Source: Erythrophleum ivorense
Taxonomy: Eukaryota > Streptophyta > Magnoliopsida > Fabales > Fabaceae
NCBI GenBank assembly: GCA_026724425.1
Contig: JAIUCV010000008.1
Span: forward strand, 28,252,477-28,316,476
Reading direction: 5' to 3'
Length of the DNA stretch: 64,000 nucleotides
In this document: positions 35,534 to 47,163 of the stretch, piece by piece
How the letters are laid out: every line of letters starts with the position of its first letter
Numbering within the stretch: position 1 is the first letter of the stretch
Made by a program: the position numbers and the translations under genes
The notes under the pieces: generated by a model
What the model was told of the DNA's origin: nothing
Databases searched by the model: none
The model's input: only the letters and a program-made list of their open reading frames with translations

Positions 35534-36714
35534 TGCAATACCATATTCAACTAAACTATCTCACATTATTCCAATCACATCTCCTTGGTCTAGCATTCAT
35601 TCTCAAGGAAAATATAATAAAAATATTCAATTATTTTGCATTATGTTATGGATAAATTTTTCATTTCATGTCCTATAGACCATATGAACTCATCAATCTC
35701 ATTCTTAAATTTAAATACACAAATACAACTCAAAACCATCTCAGGAAGTGGCCAATAACTTGAGATCATGGAACATATACACAAAAATTGCATGTGCAGC
35801 CTCAGGTTAGTGTGCCAACTTTCTATTATGAATTTTGGAAACTCATAACTAATTCTAGAAATTTTAAAATCAAGCACACTATACCATTATGAAAAGCTAT
35901 AGGTGTTTACTTTATGATAAAAATAAGTACAGACCACAACTAGAACGTCTAGCTACTAGAAATCAATGGAACAGTAACCAAGCTTGTCTGGCTTCTAGTA
36001 CTATCACATGACTTCAAAAATTCATATCTCCTTGCTCAAGCATCCAATTGGGGTGATCTTGGTGGCTGTAGAAAAATTATCATGTGTAGTTTATAAATGT
36101 AAAATATTATGAGTATTGGACACCATTTGGCCCTCGAATGACACTGGAGAAGAAACTGACCATATGAATAGTAACCATACCAAAATAGCTAAAATTTGGC
36201 AACTTTGAAAAATCATAATTAATTCCACAGAGATCCAAATAATCTAGTCTTTAGCTGCCAAAAAGATCTAGATAAGATATATATGTCTGCCAAATTTCAT
36301 GAAAAAATTTGTTCATTTGGTCAGATTGTGCCACAGGGTTGCAAAATGGTACTTTTTGTGTCTTACAAAGGTCTTAAATGGTCCAAATCCACTTCTAAAA
36401 CATCCATGGCCACTTGAGTACATGGGAAAGCACCAAAATGGTCTACTAAACATGTCTCAAAGGTTCACAAACCCAAATTTCACAAACTCACTCTCTCACC
36501 CCAAGGTATGCATAAGAATACATAAGCCATATGTTACCATTCAATGTCAAAATCTTGCTACAACATTCATATGGCATCAAATCTCATTTATAAATAAAGT
36601 ATTCATGTAATTACATATGTTCATAAGCTCATACATCATATACAACATTGGATTACATCATACGTCATTCATATGGCTACAAAATGGGCAAAATCACATA
36701 CTTTGTTGTTAATC
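35534..36714 (-). mobile_element. LTR B9, 3' portion (split by solo LTR B10)
   Basis: Plus-strand reading begins tgcaataccatattcaacta, matching the end of LTR B6. It contains the ttcataactaattctag and gggtgatct blocks of the B 3' region. It stops at the target site taatc and resumes at 40431. The PBS and gag leader lie just outside the 35534 end. Confidence 0.85.
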
Positions 36715-39700
36715 TATAATATCCGATTTTCCAAAAAATAGAGAAAATGTGAGAAACATAACATACAGTTTCTTCGTAAACGAACGAAATTCACCAGATA
36801 CAAAAGGAAGTCCCCCAAGATGATGTAGTTAAGGTCCCAAAAAATTTGGGAGGCATTCAAGACTCCTAAATATGAGAATCCTAGGCTTAGACAGAAAGAA
36901 AAATGGAGCTAGAATGAAGAAACAATTTCTTACAAAAAGCTTACAAAACGTAATGGCATTTTTGTAATTTTGAGAAAATTTTGGAATTCACATAAGAGGG
37001 ATTTTTAAATCAAAGTTTTAAGTTATCCAGGGTTCTTAGAGGCCCTAAAAACCATGAAAAGCCTCGGGATAGTTAAATCCCCTCCAGTGGATGTTTTCTA
37101 ACGTCAGTGTGCCCGAACTTTGACGGGTTTGTTCGGAAGGTTTTTAGCTTCGATTTAAATGATTCCAAAGGCATTTTTCTTAATTGAGAACCTAAATTTT
37201 ATAATGAAAAAGACAGTTCTAAAAAAGGAGCTAAAACGAAGGAGAAACAAAAATGCAAAGTACGAAGGGCAAAATTAGAATTTTTGAAAAAGTCCTTTTT
37301 TCCCTAGCTATATAAAGGTGGTGCCTCACACTCTCTCTCATTTAGCATCAGATTTTCCAGCCCCAAACCAGAAGAAAAACCCTAGGAGAGCGGTGCACCA
37401 AGGGAAGAGAAGAAGGAGGAGAAATTCAAGCTTTTAGGTATGAAAATTTGATTGTTTTTCATGCTTTCTCTCCACCAATCTCTTCTCCTCTTTTTCCCTC
37501 TTTTTCTCCATGATTTTTCTGAAGTTTTAAGGGCTATTTTGAAGGAAGAGCAGAGGGGAATTTTCGGATTTGAAGAGAAGAGCTTGGAGAAAGCAAGATT
37601 CAAGAAGGAAACAAGGTAAAAATGCATTCTATGGTAGCTATGTTGATGTTCCTTTCTTCTCCATTTCGACCTACACTAAGAACCCTAGGAAGATCTAATT
37701 TTCAAGCCCAACCAAGAATGAAACTTAGGTATTTGATGGAGAGGAATAAGAATATGCAAAGAAAACCATGAAATAGGCATTAGGATACAGGATGCAAAAC
37801 CTAGGGTTTCTAGTGCACCTTTCAAATTATGAACTTATGTGATGCTTCCTAAGTTTAATTAAGAGTATAAATGAGTTCTTGAGACACCTAAGATGCTCCC
37901 TACAAGCTTCCTCCTTGACGAAAACTAAGAGAACTCCAAGTGGCCTAAGAATGCTCATGGTCTCAGCCAAGGAGGGTTCTATGTGTGGGGGAGAGTTTTA
38001 AATTTTTCTAAGGCCATTCTTGAGTCATGTTTGGTGAATGAAAATGAATGGAGGCCATGGAAAAATTTTAGAACTCATAGAAAGTGATTTGGTGCTTTAG
38101 GTTCCATATTATGACCTAAAGAAGCAATATGGTGCTAGGCCTTTTGTTTTAATGATGTGATGACTCCAAGAGGCTTAAAAGGAGTCAAGAATCATATTTG
38201 AAAGAAAAGAATGAGGCCTAGAAATCATTTGAGGGGTGTTGTTTCATTAGGTGCAATTATGGACCATAATGGAGCCTATAGAGCAATCTAGTGTTTCATT
38301 AAGTTATGTAGCCTTAGAATGTGTTTCATGAACCTAATTGGCTCTCATAAATTGTATCTAGGCCAAGACAAATCATCTCCACCAATTTGTGGGTGTGGCC
38401 GAAAGAGGAAGCTTGAATCCTAAAGGAAAAGTGTGTGATTGTACACAAGGTAGCTCTCTCCACCTTTTCTCATGCATGGATGTGTGTTTAGCTTGTCTTA
38501 GAATGTGTGTGTGTGTATTTTTAAGTCAAGAAAAGTATGCTAGCATGATTTTATATGTCATGATTTCGTGATATCATGTTATATTTTCAAATGAATGTAT
38601 AATATTTGTTGAGTTTGCTTGAGTGTGGAAAGGCTAAGAACTCTTCCTTTTGGTGAGGATGAGCCAAGAACCCTTGAGCTTGGTTGAGACAAAGTAAAGA
38701 GTCTCCCAAAAGCAAAGTGGGCTCCCAAGAGTATGGTTGAGTCCAAAGCTCTTAAAGAATGGGTGAGGCAAGTCCAAAATCCATGAGGAGAAGTGTGAGG
38801 CCAATCCAAACACTTGGTGAACTCTTGAATGTCTTGTATGATTTGTTCATATGCCAAGGTTGCTTTTAAAATGTCCAGGACTTTCATTTTACCCATGCAT
38901 GCATTTGTAAAACTTGCTTTGCACATATTGTGTATGATTGAATGGGAGATGAGCTATTGGGATTCTTTGAATCTCATCCCCTCCTCTCCAATGATCTAAC
39001 ATACTAGGTGGACCAAGTAACTATGGTGAAGGAAGCCAACATCAATGAAGAAAGAAGAATGACAAGTTTATGTCTAGCTTTAACCATTTTGAAACCATAA
39101 TTGTGTTTCTTGATGTATATGTTGATATAAATGTACCATGACCCTTGAGACATGTATAAATATAATATTATATGATTTTTAAATGTATGAATATGATATA
39201 TGACTTCTAGCTTACATTTTGAGCATGAGATGCCAAATTATGCAATGTGAAAGTATATTGGAAATGTGCATAAATGTGGGTTGAATGGCCAAAATGAGAT
39301 GCATGAGGTTTGGGACCATTTGGGCAGCAAGTCTCAAATGTACTTTTAGACTTGCCCAAAAGGTGCCATAACCAAGGGAAGGCCATTTGACAAATTTGGT
39401 ACCTCATATGGAGTCAAATTTAACCACAATAGAACCTTATATCATTTTTTTAGCCAAATGAATTAGTCTTGATTTGAAATTTGGCATGCAATTAGATCTC
39501 ATTGAGAGATTTTTGGGAAGCAAAAGGTCATAATTTTTAGAGGCTTACAGAATATTTGATGATTTTTTAAAGTTGGCAAATTTCATAGTTTATGGTTTGC
39601 TGCACTATTCATTTGGTCCAAAATTAAACTCTATCACATGAGACCCAAATAATGTCCAATTGCCATGAAATTGTATACAGAGAAACTAGATAATCACAGT

Positions 39701-40430
39701 GACTAGTACCAACTGGAAGAACCTTATTTGGAGGTCTAGAGAGGGAGATATCAATTTTCAAAGTTTTTGTCCAGCATCAGGAATTTTGCTCGACCAGAAG
39801 TACTGTTTTATTAAATTTCGAGGCCTAGGCTTGATGAACTGGTCTGGAGATATTTTTCCTCTCTATTTAACATCCACATATTTCTTGACTGGTATCATTT
39901 ACATGGATTGAATTTTTTTGGAATTAATTGGATATTTTCAAAGTTTTCTGCAGAATTCTATATCAGTTTCAGGATGCAGTCCGACCTTTGGACTATTTTG
40001 AATGTCAAATGTCCTCTGTGATAGATGTTATGATCTAAACATATTTTAATGTAATTAGACATCCAGATATTTCTAAAATGACCAAGATCACATGATTTCG
40101 ATTTTTCTAGATTTAGTTATGATTTTCCAAAATTTGGTTAGAAAGTGGAGCAATTCTGGCCGAGAGTGAACCTCCATATTCCATTCTCCATTTTGGTTTC
40201 CATGAGTAGTGGGCATGATTTTCTGATGCAAATGAGTTGTAATGATGTATTTAAATATAAGAACGTATAGCATGATCCCACATGGCCCACGCGACCCTGA
40301 TTGTAATTTTTAAATATGACACAACTCAAAAATTATCCTATTTTCCTTACTTTTTCTATGGGAAACCTATATAGTTCATGATATTATACCATTTAAAAGC
40401 ATGAAATGAGCTAGAATTTATGGTGTTACA
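36715..40430 (+). mobile_element. Solo LTR B10, family B, TSD TAATC/CAATC
   Basis: Starts TATAATATCCGATTTTCC and ends TTTATGGTGTTACA. The flanks TAATC (36710-36714) and CAATC (40431-40435) differ by one base. Length is 3716 bp. It is a good reference copy for family B: TATA 37308-37318, TTTTAGGTATG donor-like at 37434, ACAAGGTAAAAATGC at 37611, aaggtagctctc near 38450, minisatellite 38630-38815, ggattctttgaatctcatc near 38960, and the ttagttatgattttcc block near 40114. It lies inside LTR B9. Confidence 0.9.
37308..37318 (+). promoter_or_regulatory. TATA box of LTR B10
   Basis: ctatataaagg in the context GCTATATAAAGGTGGTGCC, about 595 bp inside the LTR. Confidence 0.65.
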
Positions 40431-42725
40431 CAATCTCTTCTCTTCAAGCTTGGTGGTCCCCATTTTTTGGTTCACTTAGTCTACCTAGGCAATGGAGAGG
40501 AAGGAATAAGATTTTAGGAATCCCAATAGCTCTTCTCCCTTTCAACCATACATAAAGAATATAAATCCAAGCCTAAAAATGCATGCATGGATATCATGGC
40601 TTTCATAATCATTTATGGAACACTTTTAGCATTCAAGAAGTCATATAAAACATGCATAGGTTTGCTAAGAAGATGGTTTAGCCTCACCCACTTCTCTTGG
40701 GGGATTTTGAACTTGCCTCACCCATTCTCTTAAAGGATTCTTGACTAAGCGTTACTCTTTGGAGACTTTTGGCTTTATCTCACCCATTCTTAAGGACTTT
40801 TAGCTCATCCTCACCCTAGCAAAGGGACTTTTGGCTTTACCACACTTAAGCAAACCAAAACATGTTCATAAAGAATCAATCAAGTGCATAAAAAGTATCA
40901 TGGTACCATGGCATATAGTTACATGTTAAAACACCTTTCAAGGCTTAAAACATACATACACACATTCAAAGACAAGCTACACATCCACTCATGCATGAGA
41001 GAAAGAAGAGAGAGATACCTTTGTCATAAATACACACTTTTCCTTTCAAGAATGCCTCCTCTCCCTCGGCCACACACTTACAAAGATGTGAGACTTGGTT
41101 CCTTTGGCTTAGACACATAATATAGAAGCCAATTACACTTTTGGAACAATTTCTAAAGCTATACATTCATTTCACAAGCTAGATGGTTCCTATGGCTCAT
41201 TTATAGTTCTATAATGCACCTAATGAAGCATCCTTAGGAAAACATAATCTTGGCTCCATTCTTTCCATTCATCTATGATTCTTGACTCCTTTTAAGCCTC
41301 TTGGAGTCATCACGCAATTAATTTAAGGAGTCTGGCTAGGTGTTGCTTCTTTAAGTCATAATGTGGAACCTATAATACCTTCTCACTATCCATGACTTCT
41401 AAAATTTTTCCAAGGCTTCTTTTCATCCTCTCCCATCATATATGACTCAAAATCAAGCTTCAAATGAATTAAAACTACCCCTTGGTGCTTCATCCTCTAT
41501 AGCCGAGGCTATGGATTAAGAGAGAACCAAATGAGTTTGTCTTATTTTCTTGATGGGAGATGCATGTGAGAAGCTTTCTAGGGATCTTAGGAGCTCTTTC
41601 AAACACTTATTTTGGTCTAGGAACTCTTGAATCAAAACAAAATTTTAGTAGAATACTTTAAACCCTAACTTTGCTATCTTGAAATCTAATGGTTATTTGA
41701 TTGTTTCCTTTGCATATCCTTGTTCTTCTCCCTTATTTCCTAAGATTCACTCTTGGTTTGGCTAGAAATTCAACCCCTTAGGGCTGGTATTATATGAGGC
41801 AAAATATGCACAAGAGAAGGAACAAGAAGAATCAAGTATAAAAGTGGCAAAATACTTTATTTCCTTGGCTTCCTTTGTTTGTTCTTCACTTTGCTTGGCT
41901 TTGTCTCCTTGAATTCGAAAATTCCCTCTTATGTATGACCTCAAAGTAGCCCCAAATACTTTAATAATTACATAAGAAAGAAGGGAAGGTGAAGGAGAAG
42001 GAATTTGCTAAAGAGAAACTAAGAAAATCCATGAAAATCCCTATCTTTCTCTTACTTTTTCTTCTCCCTTTCTCTCCTTCCTTGTGTGCCTCACTCCCTT
42101 GCTTCTTTCTCTAGTTTAGGGCAGAAATGAAATGGACTAGATGATGGGAAGAGTGGGGCATGGGGTATATATAGGTAGGTTTACAAGAATTGTTTCTAAA
42201 AATTCCATTTATGTCCCTTCGATTTGGCATTTTCGTTTCTAGTTCATTTTAGCTCCTTTCTTAGAACCGTCTTTTCCATCATAAAATTTAGGTCATCAAT
42301 CTTATAAAATGCCTTTGGAATCACTCAAATTAGAGCTAAAACCTTCCCGAATGAAAGGGTCAAAGTACAGGTCAACCGATGTTAGAAAACATACACAGGA
42401 GGGGTTTTAACTGTCCTAGGGTTTCCCATGGTTTTTAAGACCTCTAGAGCCCCAAAGAACTCAAATTTTTCATTTAAAAATCCTTCCTATGAGAATTCCA
42501 AAATTTTTCTAAAATTACGAAAGTGTCATTATGTTACGTAGCTATTTTGTTAATTTTTGTTTGGTTATTTTAGCCCCTGTTTCAGGGTACCTCTGGCCTC
42601 CTAATTTCATTACTTAATGTTTAGATCATTATTCTAATTTTTTTGGACCTTAACTAATTCATTTCATAGGACTTACTTTGATAATGTATCTGTTTCTATC
42701 GTTTTTACAAAACCCAAACATTAGA
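40431..42725 (-). mobile_element. LTR B9, 5' portion
   Basis: Resumes after solo LTR B10 with the caatctcttctcttcaag block and runs in minus-strand order back to the LTR 5' end at 42725 (TCTAATGTTTGGG, one base off TGTAATG). It has minisatellite 40685-40840 and TATA 42165-42174. A PPT and integrase sequence lie outside the 42725 end, so this end belongs to a 3' LTR, while the 35534 end belongs to a 5' LTR. Confidence 0.85.
42165..42174 (-). promoter_or_regulatory. TATA box of LTR B9
   Basis: CCTATATATACCCC on the minus strand, about 555 bp from the 5' end. Confidence 0.55.
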
Positions 42726-42742
42726 ATTCTCCTCCCTTAAAT
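42726..42742 (-). other. Polypurine tract at the 3' LTR edge of B9
   Basis: On the minus strand TAAGGGAGGAGAAT lies immediately before the LTR. It is the expected plus-strand primer site, directly downstream of the chromodomain remnant (KYPELFS, then NFKDKI). Confidence 0.8.
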
Positions 42743-42759
42743 AAATTTTGTCCTTGAAA

Positions 42760-44235
42760 TTTAGATAACATACTTATGAGAAGAGCTCTGGATACTTCTT
42801 TCTCATCTCCTCTTCTAGATCCCAGGTAGCTTCTTTGGGAGATAACCGCTTCTAAACCACTTTCACCAACTTATCGTCTTATTCTGTAACTGCTTGAGTC
42901 TAACATCTATGATCCAATCTGGTGATACTATATATGATAGATTATCCTATAACTACACATTTTCATACTCTATGACATGTGAGGGGTCGGGCTGGTACTT
43001 TTTAAGCTAGGATACATGGAATACATTATGGACTTGGCTCAAGTATGGGGGAAGGGCAAGTCTGTAGGCTACAGGTCCTACTTTATCAAAAATCTAGAAT
43101 AGACCTATGTATTTTGGACTAAGCTTTTTACTTTTAATAGATTGACCTATCCCTGTGACTGGAGACACTCTAACAAAGACATAGTCTTCAACCTCAAACT
43201 CTAACGACCTTTTCTATCCATTTGCATAACTTTTTTGTCTACTCTATGTCGTTAGGAGTTTCTTTCTTATGGTCTCAGTTTGTTTGGAGGTTTAGTCCAC
43301 TAACTCTGGGCCTATTAGGCTTCTTTGTCCTAGCTCAACCTAATACATTAGAGACCTACACTTCCTCCTATATAATGCCTCATACGATGCCATATGAATA
43401 CTCGCATGATAGCTATTATTATAAGCAAACTCCGCTAGAGGCAAGTATGTATCCCAGTTTCTTTTCATCTCTAATACACATGCCCTCAACATGTGCTCTA
43501 AGGTTTGGATGGTTCTCACCATTTGTCCATTTGTCTAGGTGTGATAGGCTATACTAAATCTGACTTAGTACTTAGAGCATCCTGTAATAATATCTAGCAG
43601 TTCAAAGTGAACTTGGGATCTCTATCTGACACTAGCTACTAGGCATACCATGTAATCTCACTATCTCCTGGATGTACAGCTGGGTTAATTTATCTAAGGT
43701 AAAATGGGCTTTCATTGCTAAAAAGTACGCTGACTTTGTTAACCTATACACTATTACCCATATGGCATCATGCCCAGATGATGTCCTGGGTAAACCCATG
43801 ACAAAGTCCATAGCTATACTATCCCATTTCCACTTCGAGATATGTAGGGGCTGAAGTAACCCAGTTAGCTTATGGTGTTCTATTTTAACTCTCTAACATA
43901 CTAAACATTGGAAGATATATTATGCTATGTTTGCTTTCATTTTAGGCCACTAAAACATCTTCTTTTAGCCCTGGTACATTTTATTGCTACCTGGATGAAT
44001 GGTGTATTTACCTTTATATGCCTTATCTAGTATTCTTTCTTTGATCTCTGTATTCCTAGGCACATACAGCCTATCCCTATACCTCACTATGTCGTCCTTA
44101 AACAAATTGAACTCTTGAGTGCTACTCTGGGCTATCTGAGATCTAATCTTTCTTATTTGCTCATCTATTTGCTGAGCCTCTCTTATCTGATCCCTCAGGT
44201 CATTTTCTTTTTGGGTTTCACTTATTAGTAACTTC
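42760..44235 (-). pseudogene. Ty3/gypsy integrase with C-terminal chromodomain, remnant (family B)
   Basis: The minus strand first shows the spacer DLRDQIREAQQIDEQIR, and then the H2C2 zinc-binding region FKDDIVRYRDRLYVP and ERILDKAYKGKYTIHPGS (about 44080-43970). The integrase core follows with LLQPLHISKWKWDSIAMDF (first catalytic Asp in MDF, about 43830) and AEFAYNNSYHASIHMA (about 43440). The end has YQPDPSHVIEYENV, ILDRxVK-like WIIDVRLKQLQNK, and EATWDLEEEMRKKYPELF (about 42990-42795). This end pattern is the chromodomain of plant chromoviruses, thought to guide integration to heterochromatin. Stops and frame changes are frequent. Upstream RT/RNase H is missing: at 44235 the sequence turns into LTR. 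Confidence 0.93.
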
Positions 44236-44570
44236 ATTAATTTTCGTTTGGTTTTAATTGTCCTGAGGTTTCTTATGATTTTCAAAGCCTCTAAGAATTC
44301 CAGAAAACTCAAATTTTTCATTTAAAAACCCTCCTGTGAGAATTCCAAATTTTGCCCAAAATTACAAAAATGCCATTATGTTACGTAGCTATTTTGTTAA
44401 TTTCCATATGGTTATTTTAGCTCTTGTTTTAGGGTACCTTTGGCCTTTTAATGTATTACTTAATGTCTAGATCATTATTCTAATTTTTCTTGACCTTAAC
44501 CAATTCATTTCAAAGGACTTACTTTGATAACATATCTATTTTCGTCATTTTTACAAAAACCAGACATTAG
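44236..44570 (-). mobile_element. LTR stub B11 (first ~335 bp of a family B LTR)
   Basis: The minus-strand 5' terminus is near 44569 (TAATGTCTGG). The sequence follows other B LTR 5' ends (compare 42380-42725) and then changes abruptly to integrase at about 44235. This suggests a deletion joining the 5' LTR start to pol within one element. The 45 bp outside (44571-44615) is unassigned. Confidence 0.78.
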
Positions 44571-44615
44571 TTACAACTAAATACCTTTAAATATTCATCA
44601 TTTTTCCATGTGAAG

Positions 44616-47163
44616 TGTAATGTCTGATTTTCGTAAAAATACGGAAACATATACATTTTCAAAGCAAGTCCTCTAAAATGAATTGATTAAGGTCCAAAAA
44701 ATTAATAATAATAATCTAGATACTAAATAATGAATTTAGGAGGCTAGAAGTATCTTGAAACATAGGCTAAAATAGCCAGACAGAAATTAACGAAATAGTT
44801 ACGAAACGTAATGGCATTTTTGTAATTTTGGGTAAATTTTAGAATTTTCACATGAGGGCTTTTCAAATGGCAAATTTGAATTTTTCGGGGTTCTCAGAGG
44901 CCCTGAAAACCATGGGAAGCCCCAAAATAGTTAAAACCCCTTCGGTGTACGTTTTTCAATATTGGTTAACCTGAACTTTGACTTTTTCATTCAGGAAGGT
45001 TCTAGCTCTGATTTGAGTGATTTCAAAGGCATTTTATAAAATTGGGAATCTAAATTTTATGATGGAAAAGACAATTCTAAAAAGGGAGCTAAAATGAATT
45101 GGAAACAAAAATGCCAAGATGAAGGGACAAAATTGAAATTTTTGGAAACAAGTCTTGAACCCTAGCTATATATAGCGTCATGCCCCATTCTCCCTTTCAC
45201 TTAGCTCATTTTATTTTTATCCTAAACTAGAGAAAGAACCAAGGGAGTGAGGCACACAAGGGAGAGAAGAAAGGAAGGGGGAAAAGCAAGGAAAAGGTAT
45301 TATTTTTCATGGATTTTCATGCTTTCTCTTTAGCAAACTCCTTCTCCTCTATCTTATGTTCTTTCCTATGGTTTTGTTGAAGTTTTTAAATATGTTTTGA
45401 GGGCAAAACAAAGAGGAAATTTTTGAATTCAAGGAGAAGAAGCCAAGCAAGGTAAAAAACAAATAAAAGGAATCAAGATACTAAGGTATTTTCCATGCTT
45501 CAAGCTCGATGTTTCTTGTTCTTCTTCTTATGTTGTTCAACCTATGTAAGACCAGCCCTAACGGGTTGAGTTTCTAGCCAAACTAAGGATGAATCTTAGG
45601 AAAATGGGGGAGGAGAATAAGAATATGCAAAGGAAATAACAAAATAGCCATTAGATTTCAAGATAGAAAAGTTAGGGTTTCAAGTGTTCCTTTAAAATTC
45701 TATTTTAATACAATAATTCTTAGGCCTAAATAAGTGTTTGGATGAGCTCTTAAGATCCCTAGAACGCTCCTCATATGCATCTTCCATCAAGAAAATAATG
45801 CAAGCTCACTTGGTGTCCTTATGCTCCATAGCCATGGCCTAGAGAGATTAGAACATCAAGAGGTAGTTTTAATTCATTCCAAGCTTGATTTTGAGTCACA
45901 TATGATGGAAGAGGATGAGAGGAATCCTTAAAAAAATTTTAAAAGCTACGGATAGTAAGATGTAATTATAGGTTCCATATTATGGCTTAAAGAAGCAACA
46001 CCTAACTAGGCTCCTTGAATTAATTGTGTGATGACTCCAAGAGGCTTAAAAAGAGTCAAGAATCATCAATAAATGAAAAGAGTCGAGCCAAGATGATGTT
46101 TTCTTAGGGTTGATTCATTAAGTGCATTATGGAACCATAAAAGAGTCATATAAATTATCTAACTTTTCTAATGAATATGTAGCTTTAAAATTGGGTTCAA
46201 GAGTGTAATTGGCTTCCATATGATGTGTCTAGGCCAAGAGAAACAAGTCTCACCTTATTGTATGTGTATGGCCGAGGAAGAGCAACCAAATCCAAGATGA
46301 AAAGTGTGCTTGTGTAACAACGGTTGCTCTCTCTTCTTTCTTTTATGCATGAGTGGATGTTTATCTTACCTTTGAATGTGTGTATGCATGTGTTAAGCCA
46401 TGAAAAAGTGTTCTAGCATGTATTCATTTGCCATGGTATACCATAATGTTTTTTTATGCATTCAAATGATACTTTGTAACTTTGCTTTGGTTTGCTTGAG
46501 TGTGGTGAAACCAAGAACCCACTAGCCAAGGTGAGGATAAGCCAAGAACCCTCAAGAATGGTTGAGACAAAGTTTAGAGTCTCTTAAGAGTAAGGCTTAG
46601 TTCAAAGCCTTTAAGAAAAAGGGTGAGGCAAGTCTAAAATCTTTGAAAAGAATGGTTGAGGCTAAACTACTTACTTGGAAAGCCTATGTATGTTTTGTAT
46701 GACTTTTTGAATGCCAAGAATGCTTGTTGAATGATTAAATACTCCATGATAGTCATGAATGCATTTGTAGATATAGATTTGCATTCTTTATGTGTGATTG
46801 AAAGGGAGAAGAGCCATTGGGATTCTTAGAATCTCATTCCTTCCTCCCCACATGTCTAACATGTCTAGGTGGACCAAGTGAGCCAAGGAATGGAAGCCGC
46901 CAAGCCTAAAGGAAGAAATTTAAAACTAAGTATGGAAAATTGCCATTTTGTAGTCATATGAGTGGCATGTAATATAATCAATAATTGTATATGTTGTATG
47001 ACTTCATGAACACATGTAAATATGTAAATATATCATGTATGTTTGCAATTTAATGTCATATGTATGATATAGCACAATTTGGGTATTGAATGGCAAGAAC
47101 TAGCATGTGTGCTCTTGTGTATAACTTGGGGTGGATGAGTGAATTGGTGAAATTTGTGATGGG
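44616..47163 (+). mobile_element. LTR fragment B12 (3' part missing), family B
   Basis: Starts TGTAATGTCTGATTTTCG and has TATA 45166-45175, GAAAAGGTATTAT donor-like near 45295, AAGCAAGGTAAAAAAC near 45450, minisatellite 46500-46665, and ggattcttagaatctcat near 46820. It breaks off at 47163, near the agatgcatgagg block, where repeat C2 begins. The missing 3' part is not seen beyond C2. Confidence 0.85.
45166..45175 (+). promoter_or_regulatory. TATA box of LTR B12
   Basis: ctatatatag in the context CCTAGCTATATATAG, about 550 bp inside the LTR. Confidence 0.6.

Noticed and set aside
43222..43557. 111-codon plus-strand ORF
   Set aside because: It is antisense to the integrase core, which reads clearly on the minus strand (AEFAYNNSYHAS).
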